NCBI RefSeq assembly: GCF_002498315.1
Contig: NZ_DAGX01000002.1
Coordinates: forward strand, 126,808-190,807
DNA length: 64,000 bases
DNA from: Methanofollis sp. UBA420
GTDB lineage: Archaea > Halobacteriota > Methanomicrobia > Methanomicrobiales > Methanofollaceae
Direction: 5' to 3'
The position numbers were made by a program, and so were the translations under genes. Under the pieces are notes generated by a model that saw only the letters and a list, made by a program, of their open reading frames with translations, searched no databases and was not told the DNA's origin. Shown here one piece after another: positions 58,184-64,000 of this stretch; within the stretch, counting starts at the first letter, position 1, and every line of letters starts with the position of its first letter.

Positions 58184-58260
58184 AACGAAGTTTCAAGCGG
58201 TTCTTTGAAAACCACCCCCGTGGTTTTCATGGTATTTGAAAACCGCTTCAGTGGTTTTCA
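58181..58260 (+). terminator. Three consecutive hairpins after the RecJ-like gene, two nearly identical
   Basis: Directly after (and including part of) the stop codon lie TGAAAC-GAA-GTTTCA (58181-58195), TGAAAACCAC-CCCC-GTGGTTTTCA (58206-58229) and TGAAAACCGC-TTCA-GTGGTTTTCA (58237-58260). The second and third share nine of ten bases on each arm. Their arms are T-rich on the 3' side, as in intrinsic terminators, though no long terminal U run follows. They may end transcription or protect the 3' end. The duplicated hairpin is unusual. Confidence 0.6.
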
Positions 58261-58360
58261 TAGTAAGCCCTGATCCAGGGACAGGATCCCCGGTCCTTTT
58301 TATCCCACGTCTCCGAAAGACATAAGTGACGTGACTGGTATGAAGGGGTGAGGGAATCCC

Positions 58361-59368
58361 ATGGATCGAAAATATCGTTCACTGCTCTCCCGTACGGGTG
58401 TACTCTGTTGCACCTTTCTTCTCCTTGCTGCAACCTTTGCAGCGCCGGTTATGGCAAGGGGAACAACGATTTCTGACATACGGCCGGGAGACACCGTCTT
58501 TGTCTATGAAACCGGGTTGGACCTGACGGCCCTCAGGAATGCAACAACAGACAATCCTGTGACAGCGCTCCAGCGCTTTAATGATGATGACCCGAAAAAA
58601 GGTCTCATCAATACGATTCCAGTCCCGGACGACACGAACTTCGACCTCATCGACGCTTCGGTGGGTGACAATACTGGACTGTACTTTGCTTACAATGTGC
58701 AGGATGGCATCACCAGCAGACTGTACATCCGCTATCCCGACGTGAGCATTGAGGCGGTGCTTGCAGCCCCGAACCATGCGGAACGTATTGAGGGAATATC
58801 GGTGCCGACAGGGACGGAGATCGCCTTCCGGGTGATATCGTCTGATGTCGGTACATACTATACGGCCGGAGAGACACGTGCGGCGGTTGAGCTTGTGCTC
58901 ACAACGCCGGGAGGTGCGGAGATGACGTCTTTTGGCGGACGTGATTTCTCGAACCTGCCGATCGACGGTTCGCTGTTCTACACAGACGACCCTGGCAGGC
59001 CCGGACCGGTCGCCCTGGAAGACCTTGAGCAAGGGATGTACAGGGTCCAGGCCCGGTGGACATCGCCGCAGGGCTTTGCCGACGATGCAGAGGATTCCAA
59101 TGTCATCACATTCTCTGTCGGCGATCGGGTCGGGGTGAACACAACGACGCCGACGACCGCGGCGACGACAGCGCCCACCACTGTTCCGACGACGGCCGTG
59201 ACAACAGAAACAACAGCCCCGGAGACAACCGCAACGACACCATCCCAGACAACGGCCGCGACCACGGAGACGACAGTGCCGGTGACGACCATGACACAGG
59301 CATCGGGAACCCTGATCCCTGCACTCGGGGCAGCGGCCCTCCTCCTCTTTGCTCTGAGGCGGCGGTGA
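58361..59368 (+). CDS. DUF3821 surface protein with Thr-rich stalk and C-terminal anchor
   Basis: 335 residues: signal peptide (TGVLCCTFLLLAATFAAPVMA), an extracellular DUF3821 domain starting GTTISDIRPGDTVFVYETGLD, a highly Thr/Ala/Pro-rich stalk (TTTPTTAATTAPTTVPTTAV) that is probably O-glycosylated, then a hydrophobic helix and Arg-Arg-Arg end (LIPALGAAALLLFALRRR). DUF3821 proteins with such C-termini are common surface proteins in Methanomicrobiales, probably cell-wall attached by an archaeosortase-like process (inference; PGF motif not seen). The start ATG follows GGGTGAGGGA. A strong hairpin at 59418-59445 ends the unit. Confidence 0.88.
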   Translation: MDRKYRSLLSRTGVLCCTFLLLAATFAAPVMARGTTISDIRPGDTVFVYETGLDLTALRNATTDNPVTALQRFNDDDPKKGLINTIPVPDDTNFDLIDASVGDNTGLYFAYNVQDGITSRLYIRYPDVSIEAVLAAPNHAERIEGISVPTGTEIAFRVISSDVGTYYTAGETRAAVELVLTTPGGAEMTSFGGRDFSNLPIDGSLFYTDDPGRPGPVALEDLEQGMYRVQARWTSPQGFADDAEDSNVITFSVGDRVGVNTTTPTTAATTAPTTVPTTAVTTETTAPETTATTPSQTTAATTETTVPVTTMTQASGTLIPALGAAALLLFALRRR

Positions 59369-59417
59369 TCTTCTATCCCCGTTTTATACCGGATCTCATG
59401 GGGATGAGGTCACAGGT

Positions 59418-59445
59418 GATTTCCGGGCGCAATTGCCCGGAAATC
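59418..59445 (+). terminator. Strong hairpin, stem of eleven pairs, after the DUF3821 gene
   Basis: GATTTCCGGGC (59418-59428), loop GCAATT, GCCCGGAAATC (59435-59445) form a perfect 11-base-pair stem. It lies 50 bases after the DUF3821 stop and before the TATA box (TTTATAATAA at about 59466-59475) of the next gene. It is a candidate transcription terminator or RNA-stabilising element. Confidence 0.65.
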
Positions 59446-59510
59446 CTCCCGGAAAAACAGAAACTATTTATAATAAACCTGCGATACGTCTAACACGCTG
59501 AGGTATTGAG

Positions 59511-59762
59511 ATGGATAGAAAAAAGAGTATCCGGGAACAGTACAACGACAGTCAATGCCGGATTGTTCATTACCTCAAATCAGGCATACAGCGAGGCAAA
59601 CACTATTTCAAGTCAAAGTACATCGCTCATGACCTCGGGCTCTCTGCAAAGGAAGTCGGGACAAATCTTGCCATCCTTTCAGAGATCTGCGATGAACTTG
59701 AAATTACCCGCTGGAGTTACTCCAATTCCACGACCTGGATGGTCAGTCCGCGCGCAGCATAA
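59511..59762 (+). CDS. Small archaeal winged-helix protein (DUF7123-like)
   Basis: 83 residues. Pattern GKHYFKSKYIAHDLGLSAKEVGTN and then ITRWSYSNSTTWMVSP resembles a small helix-turn-helix family widespread in halophiles and methanogens. The HTH with YFKSKxIAxxLGLSxKEVGxN is the recognisable core and the C-terminal Trp/Ser/Tyr block is the wing. Likely a DNA-binding regulator, target unknown. GAGGT precedes the ATG with six bases spacing and TTTATAATAA lies 36-45 bases upstream, so promoter and start are well supported. Confidence 0.8.
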   Translation: MDRKKSIREQYNDSQCRIVHYLKSGIQRGKHYFKSKYIAHDLGLSAKEVGTNLAILSEICDELEITRWSYSNSTTWMVSPRAA

Positions 59763-59789
59763 GTACTATCGTGTGTCATACATCTGAAC

Positions 59790-59987
59790 ATGGAAAAGAT
59801 CATCTCATTCGAGTCTGAGATCGAGTTTGTTGCACGGATCAACGAGCAGAAGGACTGCATCATGCAGCAGGGCCCGAAGGGCTCCGGTGACGCTGACCCC
59901 GGCCAGCTCTGGTTCAATATCGACGTACCAAAGGGGCATGGCCTCAAGGCCGGTGACAGGGTCAGGGTCACCGTCGAGAAACTCTAA
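59790..59987 (+). CDS. Small conserved-looking protein, unknown function
   Basis: 65 residues: EKIISFESEIEFVARINEQK at the N-terminus, a Gly-Pro-Lys-Gly-Ser-Gly turn and LWFNIDVPKGHGLKAGDRVRVTVEKL at the C-terminus, a beta-barrel (TRAM/OB-like or DUF) type of tail common in small archaeal proteins. It begins 28 bases after the preceding HTH gene and is probably cotranscribed. The protein is too short for motif-based naming, but composition and codon use are those of a real gene and the start is preceded by a moderate purine stretch. Confidence 0.65.
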   Translation: MEKIISFESEIEFVARINEQKDCIMQQGPKGSGDADPGQLWFNIDVPKGHGLKAGDRVRVTVEKL

Positions 59988-60099
59988 AAGAATACCTGCG
60001 GCGTCAATCAGACATTTTTAAAGCCCCTGATTTTTTTTAAAACTCGGGATTTTTGTGTAATTCATTTCGAAATGTCGAAATAGACCCGTACCCAAAGCA

Positions 60100-60588
60100 A
60101 TGGTGATGGCACATGGTAAGTTCAAGCTCTGTGTCTTCGGGCCGTACGACGCCGGGAAGTCCAGCCTGATCCAGGCACTGGACCAGAACACCCGGCACAT
60201 CGAGGCACGGTGCGAGGGCGGGTCGACCACTGTTGCCCTGGATTATGGGAGAGTCCAGGTGGGGCAGGAGACGGTTTATCTCTTTGGAACGCCGGGTCAG
60301 GAGCGTTTTGAGTTTGTCAGGCAGATCCTTGCCCGGGGCATGGACGGAGCCATTATCGTGGTGGACTCGACCGCGGACCCCGATCCCATGGTCAGGCACC
60401 TCTCCAACTGGCTTATTGCACAAAAGGTCCCGTACGCCATCATGCTCAACAAATGCGACCTGCCGGGATCGTCTCCCTCCCGCTTTGCCCACGAGATCGG
60501 GGATGCATCCGTGTACCTCGTATCCGCAAAGTCGGGAAAGAATGTTCATGAAGCACTCTCTTTATTTATCCAGGGCCTGAAGAGATGA
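60100..60588 (+). CDS. Ras-like small GTPase
   Basis: 162 residues of a P-loop GTPase: GPYDAGKSS (G1, residues 14-22), switch region with a conserved Thr in GGSTTVALDYG, G3 LFGTPGQERF, G4 NKCD and G5 SAKSG. The G3 form GTPGQERF, with Gln in place, suggests intrinsic catalysis as in Ras/Arf families; the family occurs as a stand-alone small GTPase in methanogens with no established role. Upstream (59988-60099) are T-rich stretches (TTTTTTTT) that may end the previous unit. No GAP or GEF candidates lie nearby. Starts with ATG GTG ATG; the first ATG is used. Confidence 0.85.
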   Translation: MVMAHGKFKLCVFGPYDAGKSSLIQALDQNTRHIEARCEGGSTTVALDYGRVQVGQETVYLFGTPGQERFEFVRQILARGMDGAIIVVDSTADPDPMVRHLSNWLIAQKVPYAIMLNKCDLPGSSPSRFAHEIGDASVYLVSAKSGKNVHEALSLFIQGLKR

Positions 60589-60652
60589 CGTCTCCGGTAA
60601 CAGACCAAAGGATATATCTTTTTTCAGCAGTGACATTCACATGGTGGCCGGA

Positions 60653-61003
60653 ATGAAGATTGGACCTTCCATTTTGATCGGTGTCTGCCTTTGCATGGTC
60701 GCGTGGACTGCCGGATGTACGGGGATCGGTTTTGGGGACATGCACTATGCAGACGGAAACCTGCAGGTCACGGTAGAAAACCCCGCGGAGGCGGTGAACG
60801 GCACGGTTCAGGTGACGGTCTTTGAGATCCGTGACTTCAAGCAGACCGAAGTAACGAAGATCGCCCGTTCGGAAAATTTATCGGCCGGTACGACGACCCT
60901 GACTTTCCCGATGGACCTCTCTCCCGGGGACTACAAGATATACCTGTATTTCATGAAGGGCAACGAGAGGACGGTATCGGTGATCAAGGACATCCAGGTG
61001 TGA
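60653..61003 (+). CDS. Small lipoprotein, FxLYD-like/beta-sandwich, unknown function
   Basis: About 116 residues: signal peptide and lipobox TAGC (SILIGVCLCMVAWTAGC), then a beta-sandwich domain with VTVENPAEAVNGTVQVTVFE and LTFPMDLSPGDYKIYLYFMKG that resembles short Ig-like/FxLYD domains of archaeal lipoproteins. The Met at 60653 follows GGTGGCCGGA; an ATG at 60641 adds four residues. It ends only three bases before the adenine deaminase start, so the two are probably cotranscribed although the functions are unrelated on the face of it. Confidence 0.75.
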   Translation: MKIGPSILIGVCLCMVAWTAGCTGIGFGDMHYADGNLQVTVENPAEAVNGTVQVTVFEIRDFKQTEVTKIARSENLSAGTTTLTFPMDLSPGDYKIYLYFMKGNERTVSVIKDIQV

Positions 61004-61006
61004 GAG

Positions 61007-62662
61007 ATGGGACGGACCCTCAGGGTGGCACAGGGGCTTGAGCCTGCAGACCGTCTCTTCACGCATCTCTCTCTCTATAATCCCTTCACCTGCTCCTGGG
61101 ACGAAACCTCCTTCGCGGTCGCGGATGGCATCGTCGTCGGGACAGGTATCTATGAGGCGGCGGAGACGGTCGACCTCGGGGGAGCACGGGTGGTCCCCGG
61201 CCTCATCGACGCCCACACCCATATCGAGAGTTCTCTGGTGGTGCCCGGCGAGTACGCCAGGTGCGTGATCCCTCACGGCACGACGACGGTCGTCGCCGAC
61301 CCCCATGAGATCGCGAATGTCTCAGGGGTCGAAGGACTTCTGTTCATGCGTGCAGAAGGGAAAAAGGCCGGGTTGTCTATCCTCCTCACCCTCCCCTCCT
61401 GCGTTCCCGCCACCCCTCTCGACAGGGGGGGGGCCGACCTCTCTGCCGATGACCTGGCCACTTTTGCGGATGCCGACGGGGTGGTGGGCCTCGGGGAGGT
61501 GATGAACGTCCCCGGCGTCCTCTCGGGAGACCCGGAGGTCTGGAAAAAGATCGGCCTCTGCGCGGTGCGGGATGGCCATGCCCCCCTCCTCTCGGGCCGG
61601 CCCCTCAATGCCTATGTGCTTGCCGGCATCCAGAGCGATCACGAGTGCACCGCGTGCGCGGAGGCCGAGGAGAAACTGAAACTCGGGATGTACATCATGA
61701 TGCGGGAGGGCTCAACAGAGCAGAACATCACGGCCCTTGCCCCCCTGCTGACCCCGTGCACGGCCGCCCGCTGCTGCCTGGCGACCGACGACCGCCATGC
61801 CGACATGCTCGTCGCCGAGGGGCACATCGACGACGCGGTGCGGAAACTCGTGGCCGCAGGGGTCTCCTTGGAGACCGCCCTCCGTGCGGCGACCCTCACT
61901 GCGGCAGAGCGTTTCCACCTCGACGACCGGGGGGCGATCGCACCCGGCCGGCGGGCCGACTTCTGCGTGCTTGCAGACGACGAAGTCTTCGCCGTAAAAG
62001 AGACCTATATTCTCGGGAAAAAATACGAGGCCCCCGGGTTCAGGCAACCCATATGCCCTGAACCGCGGTTCACCTGCCCTGTGCCGTCGCCGGCCGATAT
62101 TGCGGTCGGGGGACAGGGCAGGGCGCGGGTGATCGGCCTTGTGCCGGGGCAGATCGTCACCGAGTCTCTCTCCATGAATGTGGCCGCGGTGCCCGACCTG
62201 GAGGAGGACATCCTCAAGGTCGTGGTCTGTGACCGCTACCGCGGCACGGGCTGCGGCGTCGGTCTGGTCCACGGCCTGGGCCTGAAGGAAGGGGCGATCG
62301 CCACAAGCGTCTCCCATGACGCCCACAACATCATCGCCGCCGGCGTCACCGACGAGGAGATCGTGCGGGCGATCGAAGAGGTCGTCGGGCACCAGGGCGC
62401 GATGACCGTCGTGAGGGGTGATGTGGTCACCACCCTGCCCCTCGCCTGCGGCGGCCTGATGGCGACCATGCCCTATCCCGAGGTCTGCGAGGCCCTGGAC
62501 CGCCTTGCTACGGAGACGAGGGCAATAGGGGCGGTGGACCAGCCCTTCATGTACCTCTCTTTCCTTGCCCTCACCGTGATCCCGCACCTGCGGGTGACGA
62601 CGCGGGGAGTCTTCGATGCCGACGCGTTCAGGGACGTCCCGCTCTTTTCGGAGGAACCATGA
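61007..62662 (+). CDS. ade: Adenine deaminase
   Basis: 551 residues matching Ade (cyclic amidohydrolase family) over full length: VVPGLIDAHTHIESS (metal-binding HxH), PHGTTTVVADPHEIANV, GLGEVMNVPGVL, TDDRHADMLV, and the C-terminal domain DGVVTTLPLACGGLM-like (RGDVVTTLPLACGGLMA). It deaminates adenine to hypoxanthine for purine salvage. The start overlaps no other gene but follows the lipoprotein stop by three bases; the next gene starts inside its stop region (ATGA at 62659-62662). Confidence 0.95.
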   Translation: MGRTLRVAQGLEPADRLFTHLSLYNPFTCSWDETSFAVADGIVVGTGIYEAAETVDLGGARVVPGLIDAHTHIESSLVVPGEYARCVIPHGTTTVVADPHEIANVSGVEGLLFMRAEGKKAGLSILLTLPSCVPATPLDRGGADLSADDLATFADADGVVGLGEVMNVPGVLSGDPEVWKKIGLCAVRDGHAPLLSGRPLNAYVLAGIQSDHECTACAEAEEKLKLGMYIMMREGSTEQNITALAPLLTPCTAARCCLATDDRHADMLVAEGHIDDAVRKLVAAGVSLETALRAATLTAAERFHLDDRGAIAPGRRADFCVLADDEVFAVKETYILGKKYEAPGFRQPICPEPRFTCPVPSPADIAVGGQGRARVIGLVPGQIVTESLSMNVAAVPDLEEDILKVVVCDRYRGTGCGVGLVHGLGLKEGAIATSVSHDAHNIIAAGVTDEEIVRAIEEVVGHQGAMTVVRGDVVTTLPLACGGLMATMPYPEVCEALDRLATETRAIGAVDQPFMYLSFLALTVIPHLRVTTRGVFDADAFRDVPLFSEEP

Positions 62663-63510
62663 CAGACGAGCATATCATCGAGGCGATCGGAAAGACGAGG
62701 ATCGTGGTGCGGGACGGCAGGGTCGTCGAGGTCGGAAAACCCCTGATCCGGTCCTGCCCCCTTGCAGAGAAGTTCTCCTGCCCTGTCCACGAGATGACGG
62801 AGGGGGCGATCCGGGAGAACATCGAGGATAGGATGCGGGCCTTCGGGATGTGCACGCCAGGCCGTCAGGTGACGGACAGGTCTGACTTCGTCCTCTTCGG
62901 GGCGTCGGAGTTGATCTCCTCCGCCCTCAGGAACGGGCTTGTGCGCTCGGCGGTCATCGTCTGTGACGGCGCCGGCACGGTGGTCGTGACGGCGCCCGAC
63001 CAGGTGCAGGGCATCGGCGGCCGGGTCTCGGGGATCGTGCAGACCTCCCCGATCCTGCAGGTGATCGGGAGGATCGAGAACCTCGGTGGCCGGGTGCTGG
63101 ACCCGGGGACGGCACGGATCGACATGCCCGCCGGTGCGGCATTCGCCTATGACCTCAGCCTCTCTCCGGCGGCGGTTACTGTGGCGACCGCGGACGACGC
63201 GGAGACGGTGCGGGCCGCACACCCCGACGCCCTGATCATCGCCGTCCACACGACCGGCGTCTCCGCAGAGGAGGCGCGGCGCCTTGCGGCCGTCGCCGAC
63301 CTGGTGACGGCCTGCGCCTCTGCCGCAATCAGGGAAGAGGCCGGGCCCCGCGCCCTCCTTCAGGCAGGCACTGCGGTGCCGGTCTTTGCAATGACGCCCC
63401 TCGGCAAGAGGGTAGTGCTCACGAAGCTCCAGGAGACGGACAGGCAGGTGCTGGTCAGTGGGAAGGCTCTGCCCGCGGCGGGCGGGCGTGAACCCGAGCC
63501 CCTGATCTGA
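62659..63510 (+). CDS. Methanogenesis marker protein 8 (DUF2099)
   Basis: 283 residues of the DUF2099 family, found in methanogens and used as methanogenesis marker 8. The N-terminus reads IIEAIGKTRIVVRDGRVVEVG and RSCPLAEKFSCPVHEM; the middle has FGASELISSALRN and GIGGRVSGIVQTSPI. Four or more conserved cysteines (CPLAEKFSC, GMC, AC) may bind metal. Its role in methanogenesis is still unknown. It is coupled to the adenine deaminase gene by an overlap of four bases, a neighbourhood not obviously related in function. Confidence 0.93.
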   Translation: MTDEHIIEAIGKTRIVVRDGRVVEVGKPLIRSCPLAEKFSCPVHEMTEGAIRENIEDRMRAFGMCTPGRQVTDRSDFVLFGASELISSALRNGLVRSAVIVCDGAGTVVVTAPDQVQGIGGRVSGIVQTSPILQVIGRIENLGGRVLDPGTARIDMPAGAAFAYDLSLSPAAVTVATADDAETVRAAHPDALIIAVHTTGVSAEEARRLAAVADLVTACASAAIREEAGPRALLQAGTAVPVFAMTPLGKRVVLTKLQETDRQVLVSGKALPAAGGREPEPLI

Positions 63511-63547
63511 GTTCTTTTTTGGTTCTGGACTATTCCTGTTCTGGTCT

Positions 63548-64000
63548 TCACCCGGTCACGGTCCTGACGAAGAGGAGGACGGCCACGATCACCGGCTGGT
63601 GGAGGAGGTAGATCGCAAGCGAGTTCCTGCCCATCATACAGAGGGCGTCCACGCCTCTCCCCTCCATCTCCGGGACGCTGAACTGGCGTGTCCCGCCGGG
63701 GTACAGGAGGAAACCGATTGCCATGCCGATGAGGGCCACGCCGAGCCAGGGGACGAGGGGGACATAGTCGACGCTATAAAATCCGGCCGGATGAATGCCG
63801 AGGGGGATGAGCCAGGACGGGCCGGTGATATGGCCGAGGGGGAGGGCGGCAAGGACAAACGCGGCACCGGCGAGGAAGTTCCACCGGCCGAACCGCAGGA
63901 AGAAGGGGGCGGCGATGATGGCGAAGCCGATGAGGTGGAGGATGCCAAAGACGATGAAGCCTTCCCCGAGGAAGATCCAGGTGGCGAGGGTGGCGAGCAT
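63548..64000 (-). CDS. DUF1624/heparan-alpha-glucosaminide N-acetyltransferase-like membrane protein (5' part outside window)
   Basis: The window edge cuts this gene: 150 codons of the C-terminal part are visible. The segment contains FGILHLIGFAIIAAPFFLRF, the conserved family block (xxFGILHxIGxx), several helices (LAGAAFVLAALPL, YVPLVPWLGVALIGMAIGFLLYPGG) and the C-terminal GRNSLAIYLLHQPV, typical of acyltransferase families such as DUF1624/OpgC-like. It probably transfers acyl groups across the membrane to surface glycans. The ATG at 64000 is at the edge and is an internal Met; the true start lies beyond the window. Confidence 0.75.
   Translation of the reverse strand: MLATLATWIFLGEGFIVFGILHLIGFAIIAAPFFLRFGRWNFLAGAAFVLAALPLGHITGPSWLIPLGIHPAGFYSVDYVPLVPWLGVALIGMAIGFLLYPGGTRQFSVPEMEGRGVDALCMMGRNSLAIYLLHQPVIVAVLLFVRTVTG

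Noticed and set aside
1..64000. CRISPR arrays, IS elements, rRNA genes
   Set aside because: No regularly spaced 25-40-bp repeats, no transposase-like frame and no rRNA-like sequence were seen; the only tandem repeats are inside the SIR2-TPR gene and the dispersed R1/R2 elements.

Overview
The window is about 64 kb of high-GC archaeal chromosome from a methanogen, most likely of the Methanomicrobiales (Methanofollis/Methanoculleus-like; genus is inference). Evidence seen here: a methanogenesis marker 8 (DUF2099) gene, archaeal secFD, pycA/pycB, an Sm-like protein, a CDC48 ATPase, an archaeal RecJ-like DHH protein, RtcB plus archease, archaeal DUF genes (DUF99, DUF2111, DUF2551, DUF3821), TATA/BRE-like promoters, and an intron-containing tRNA-Met with a hand-checkable bulge-helix-bulge.

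Layout. 1-15.9 kb is a mosaic of short units: a serine hydrolase (cut by the window edge), a flavoprotein, two tandem paralogous membrane proteins, an acetoacetate-decarboxylase-fold gene with an SDR and a DUF1848 protein, RsgA, a UbiA/geranylgeranyl-reductase-like pair beside a frameshifted MarR-type gene, a K+/H+ antiporter, a second broken gene, a lipoprotein, a RelE-type toxin-antitoxin pair and a MATE exporter. 15.9-19.65 kb is a low-GC accessory block holding one large SIR2-TPR protein, flanked by tRNA-Met(CAU). 19.8-30.1 kb is one long minus-strand array: an upstream RNA-repair part (DUF2551, small CxxC protein, archease, rtcB, a small GATase-like protein, DUF2111) followed by a complete biotin module (birA, bioY, two ecfA, ecfT) and the biotin enzyme itself (pycB, pycA). 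Import, ligation and use of biotin are thus co-located.

30.3-34.4 kb: secF-secD, then two thioredoxin-like genes and an endonuclease III-type gene that is split by an 0.8-kb inversion. The N-terminal half lies on the minus strand and the C-terminal half on the plus strand. Re-inverting between two CATG sites restores one 208-residue frame and also changes the end of SecD in frame. A class II aldolase follows. 34.7-39.2 kb: glycosyltransferase, DUF99, pilin-like and beta-propeller envelope proteins, and an HTH/Sm pair. 39.2-41.9 kb is a gluconeogenic cluster: a catalytically dead-looking, shortened FBP aldolase/phosphatase homologue, a class I FBPase and an archaeal FBP aldolase. 42.2-48.6 kb: TPR protein, CDC48, 5-formyl-THF cyclo-ligase, an AhpD-like protein and thiC.

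48.9-64 kb: a sensor histidine kinase, a TPR lipoprotein, a tightly overlapping operon (radical SAM, UPF0200 kinase, TIM-barrel, RNase Z), a two-repeat MgtE/SLC41-like transporter with a PhoU-RCK_C protein, the RecJ-like DHH protein, a DUF3821 surface protein, small regulators, a Ras-like GTPase, adenine deaminase, marker 8 and the edge of a DUF1624 acyltransferase. Two families of dispersed intergenic repeats (R1 at 34.4, 38.1-38.4, 46.3 and 47.05 kb; R2 at 42.0 and 47.2 kb) fill most of the longer spacers. The strongest leads are the inversion-split nuclease, the SIR2-TPR candidate defence protein, the FBPA/P pseudoenzyme and the R2 element.
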